DNA of 64,000 nucleotides from Theodoxus fluviatilis (Eukaryota > Mollusca > Gastropoda > Cycloneritida > Neritidae). Shown here in pieces: positions 1 through 64,000 of the stretch. The translations under genes were made by a program, and so were the position numbers. Location of the stretch: NCBI GenBank assembly GCA_034096865.1, contig JAWQFJ010009423.1:62001-126000 (forward strand). Reading direction: 5' to 3'. The number at the start of each line of letters is the position of its first letter. Within the stretch, counting starts at the first letter, position 1. The notes under the pieces are model-generated. The model ran no database searches and was not told the DNA's origin. It saw nothing but the letters and a program-made list of their open reading frames with translations.

Positions 1-52494
<52,494 letters not shown>

Positions 52495-52831
52495 CTATGG
52501 GAGACGGCAATCCCCTTCAACTCATTCTTCTACATGTCTACACGACGAGACCCAACAGATTTCTACGCGAATCAACATCTTTCAGTATCCTCAGCCATGT
52601 ACATTTTGATATCTCGCACATTCGCGTTTGTAGCGTTGGACTGCGAGAACGTGATGTGCGCTCGCGGGTGAAGGAAGGTGCGACGTGAATGTTCTACAGA
52701 GGATTTCTTTTCTTCTTTCCGTGGAACAGTTAATTTGTATAAGTTTCTTAAAGCCATCCGGAGCGAGAAGTCGACGCAAAATCTTCATTTATCGCGGTCT
52801 ATTTGGGATTTCAAGGTCAAAGTACATCAAT
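52495..52831. promoter_or_regulatory. Putative divergent promoter between pecanex and MLK
   Basis: About 340 bp separates the pecanex ATG (minus) from the first upstream ATG on the MLK side (plus). The stretch 52550-52690 is enriched in CpG relative to the AT-rich surroundings (CTCGCACATTCGCG, GCGCTCGCGGG). No TATA box is evident on either side. A shared CpG-type promoter is inferred from position. Confidence 0.6.
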
Positions 52832-62678
<9,847 letters not shown>

Positions 62679-62742
62679 GTGAGGGCCCGAGTGCAGTGCT
62701 TCTAGCTCTTGACACAGGGGTTTGATGTACAAAGAACAGAGG

Positions 62743-63034
62743 GAAAAATTAGCTGTGGTTACAGTAACCCGACTGACTCTAATTTTTGTACTGCCGACCT
62801 TAAACTTTGTTTTTGATCACGAAAAAAGGGAAAGAAAAGATATTGATGGTAAACAAGGAACTGCATGTTGCCCATTTTCCCTACTCTATGAACACTCAGA
62901 AACCATGATTTTAGCTTTTAGAAATCATTTTCAGTGAAAGAAAGGTTTATTTTCCAACTTGCCTCTTCAAATACAAAACAAAATAGAATTTTAAAAGTTC
63001 AGACTTACTATTTTAAAAGTTCAGGCCGACATAC

Positions 63035-63102
<68 letters not shown>

Positions 63103-63152
63103 TTTTTGTCGTTGGTTCCAACTTCCATGTTACCTGAACCACAACTATTTGT
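62743..63152. repeat. Foldback-type interspersed repeat split by (CA)n
   Basis: The left end ATTAGCTGTGGTTACAGTAA is the inverse of the right end TTACCTGAACCACAACTATT. The (CA)n at 63038-63100 lies inside. Internal phrases match those at 50650-51295. Confidence 0.6.
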
Positions 63153-64000
63153 ATTGGGCTAATGATGAAACATATATGTGTGTATATATGTGTTTAATGA
63201 TGAGAAGATGTTTTTGAAACTTTGTATTTACTACCAACTGAAGTGCCAGTCATTCTTTTCACAAACAAATTTTTGCATACTCAGTTCCATGCCTGAATGG
63301 GAAATTCACTTGAGTTGAAAGATTAGCTTAAAAAAAGTTGGGATTTTTTCCACCAGCATCCATGGCAACGCTTGTAGAGCCGTTTAGTACTTAGAAATTA
63401 CAGTTGGCAGATGAACAGGGTTTGTGCATAGTTAAACCATGGCAAATGCATAATTCATTGACACTCTCTATGATGAATCTTGTGATCATCCATGTCAGGG
63501 TTGAATTGCCAGTGGTTGCATGTCAAACTATCCTGTGCTGAAGATGCCTTGCAAAGATAGCCCACAGCTCTAGAATTTCCATGATGATAAGTCGTGGTAA
63601 TCCCAATTTACACTTGTCATTTTGGCAGTCTTTAAAATATTCTAACATCTCTGTGACTTGGCAGGACACCCACACCCATGTCTTTTTCTCAGATTCCATT
63701 TTCAAAGAGATCCATTGGCTCCATAATCTGAAATTATGAAGGTTACTTGGTTGACAGTGGAAACCGTTCAGGTCATGGATATTGTGCCCTCCAGTCTGAA
63801 ATAGGGACAAGATGCAGACCTGCCAAATGCTACGCTTTAGGCGTAGCATGCTACGCTTTCGACATGCTTGCTACGCTGCTACTACGCTGCTACGCTTGTC
63901 CATAAAAACTACGCTTTTCCCGCGTGCTTGAACTTTTGACCGCGATGGAGAATTCCCCCCCCCGCTTTCACGCCGCCAGCGCAGCTTACCGCGCCGCCTT
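63153..64000. other. MLK intron, right end of window
   Basis: No exon seen. From 63828 to 63915 the motif TACGCT recurs many times, including the palindrome GCTACGCTTTAGGCGTAGC, and the last 80 bp are GC-rich. It may be the edge of a repeat cut by the window. Confidence 0.5.

Overview
This is a eukaryotic, invertebrate nuclear window. Coding sequence is split into many short exons with GT-AG introns, and the introns are packed with microsatellites, minisatellites, tRNA-derived SINEs and small DNA transposons. The protein similarities and repeat style suggest a lophotrochozoan, most likely a mollusc and perhaps a gastropod. That placement is an inference, because no lineage-specific marker was seen.

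Two protein-coding genes account for all convincing coding sequence, and they stand head to head. On the minus strand, from 52494 down to 873, lies a pecanex-family gene (multi-pass ER/secretory membrane protein, linked to Notch signalling in Drosophila). I could follow 32 coding exons from the start codon into the Pecanex_C domain. Exon phases agree at every junction and the exons sum to 5544 nt (1848 codons). The 3' end lies beyond the left edge. On the plus strand, from 53173 to 62678, lies a mixed-lineage kinase (MLK-type MAP3K, upstream of JNK): SH3 domain, complete kinase core and the start of the region leading to the leucine zipper. Its 3' end lies beyond the right edge. The first exons are separated by about 340 bp of CpG-containing DNA, a likely shared divergent promoter.

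Layout: 1-872 pecanex intron. 873-1020 exon 32. 1.37-8.67 kb a 7.3-kb purine-rich minisatellite of 15/18-bp units inside intron 31. 10.0-18.5 kb exons 31-28, three copies of an 850-bp repeat full of nuclear-receptor half-sites, a 29-bp VNTR and a TIR element. 18.6-24.7 kb exons 27-18 (transmembrane core). 25.5-27.3 kb an internally deleted piggyBac element. 28.0-32.9 kb exons 17-11. 33.9-34.3 kb a 368-bp MITE. 35.8-40.8 kb exons 10-5. 41.9-42.5 kb another TIR element. 44.8-52.5 kb exons 4-1 with large simple repeats. 52.5-52.8 kb divergent promoter. 52.8-62.7 kb MLK exons. 62.7-64.0 kb MLK intron with repeats.

Nothing in the window looks like an operon, tRNA/rRNA gene, CRISPR array or virus. 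The very long open frames at 1.3-8.8 kb are a by-product of the minisatellite. The most unusual structures are that minisatellite, the 850-bp repeats carrying dense TCAAGGTCA-type half-sites (five full copies, all in one orientation within one gene), and the three TIR elements flanked by TAA.
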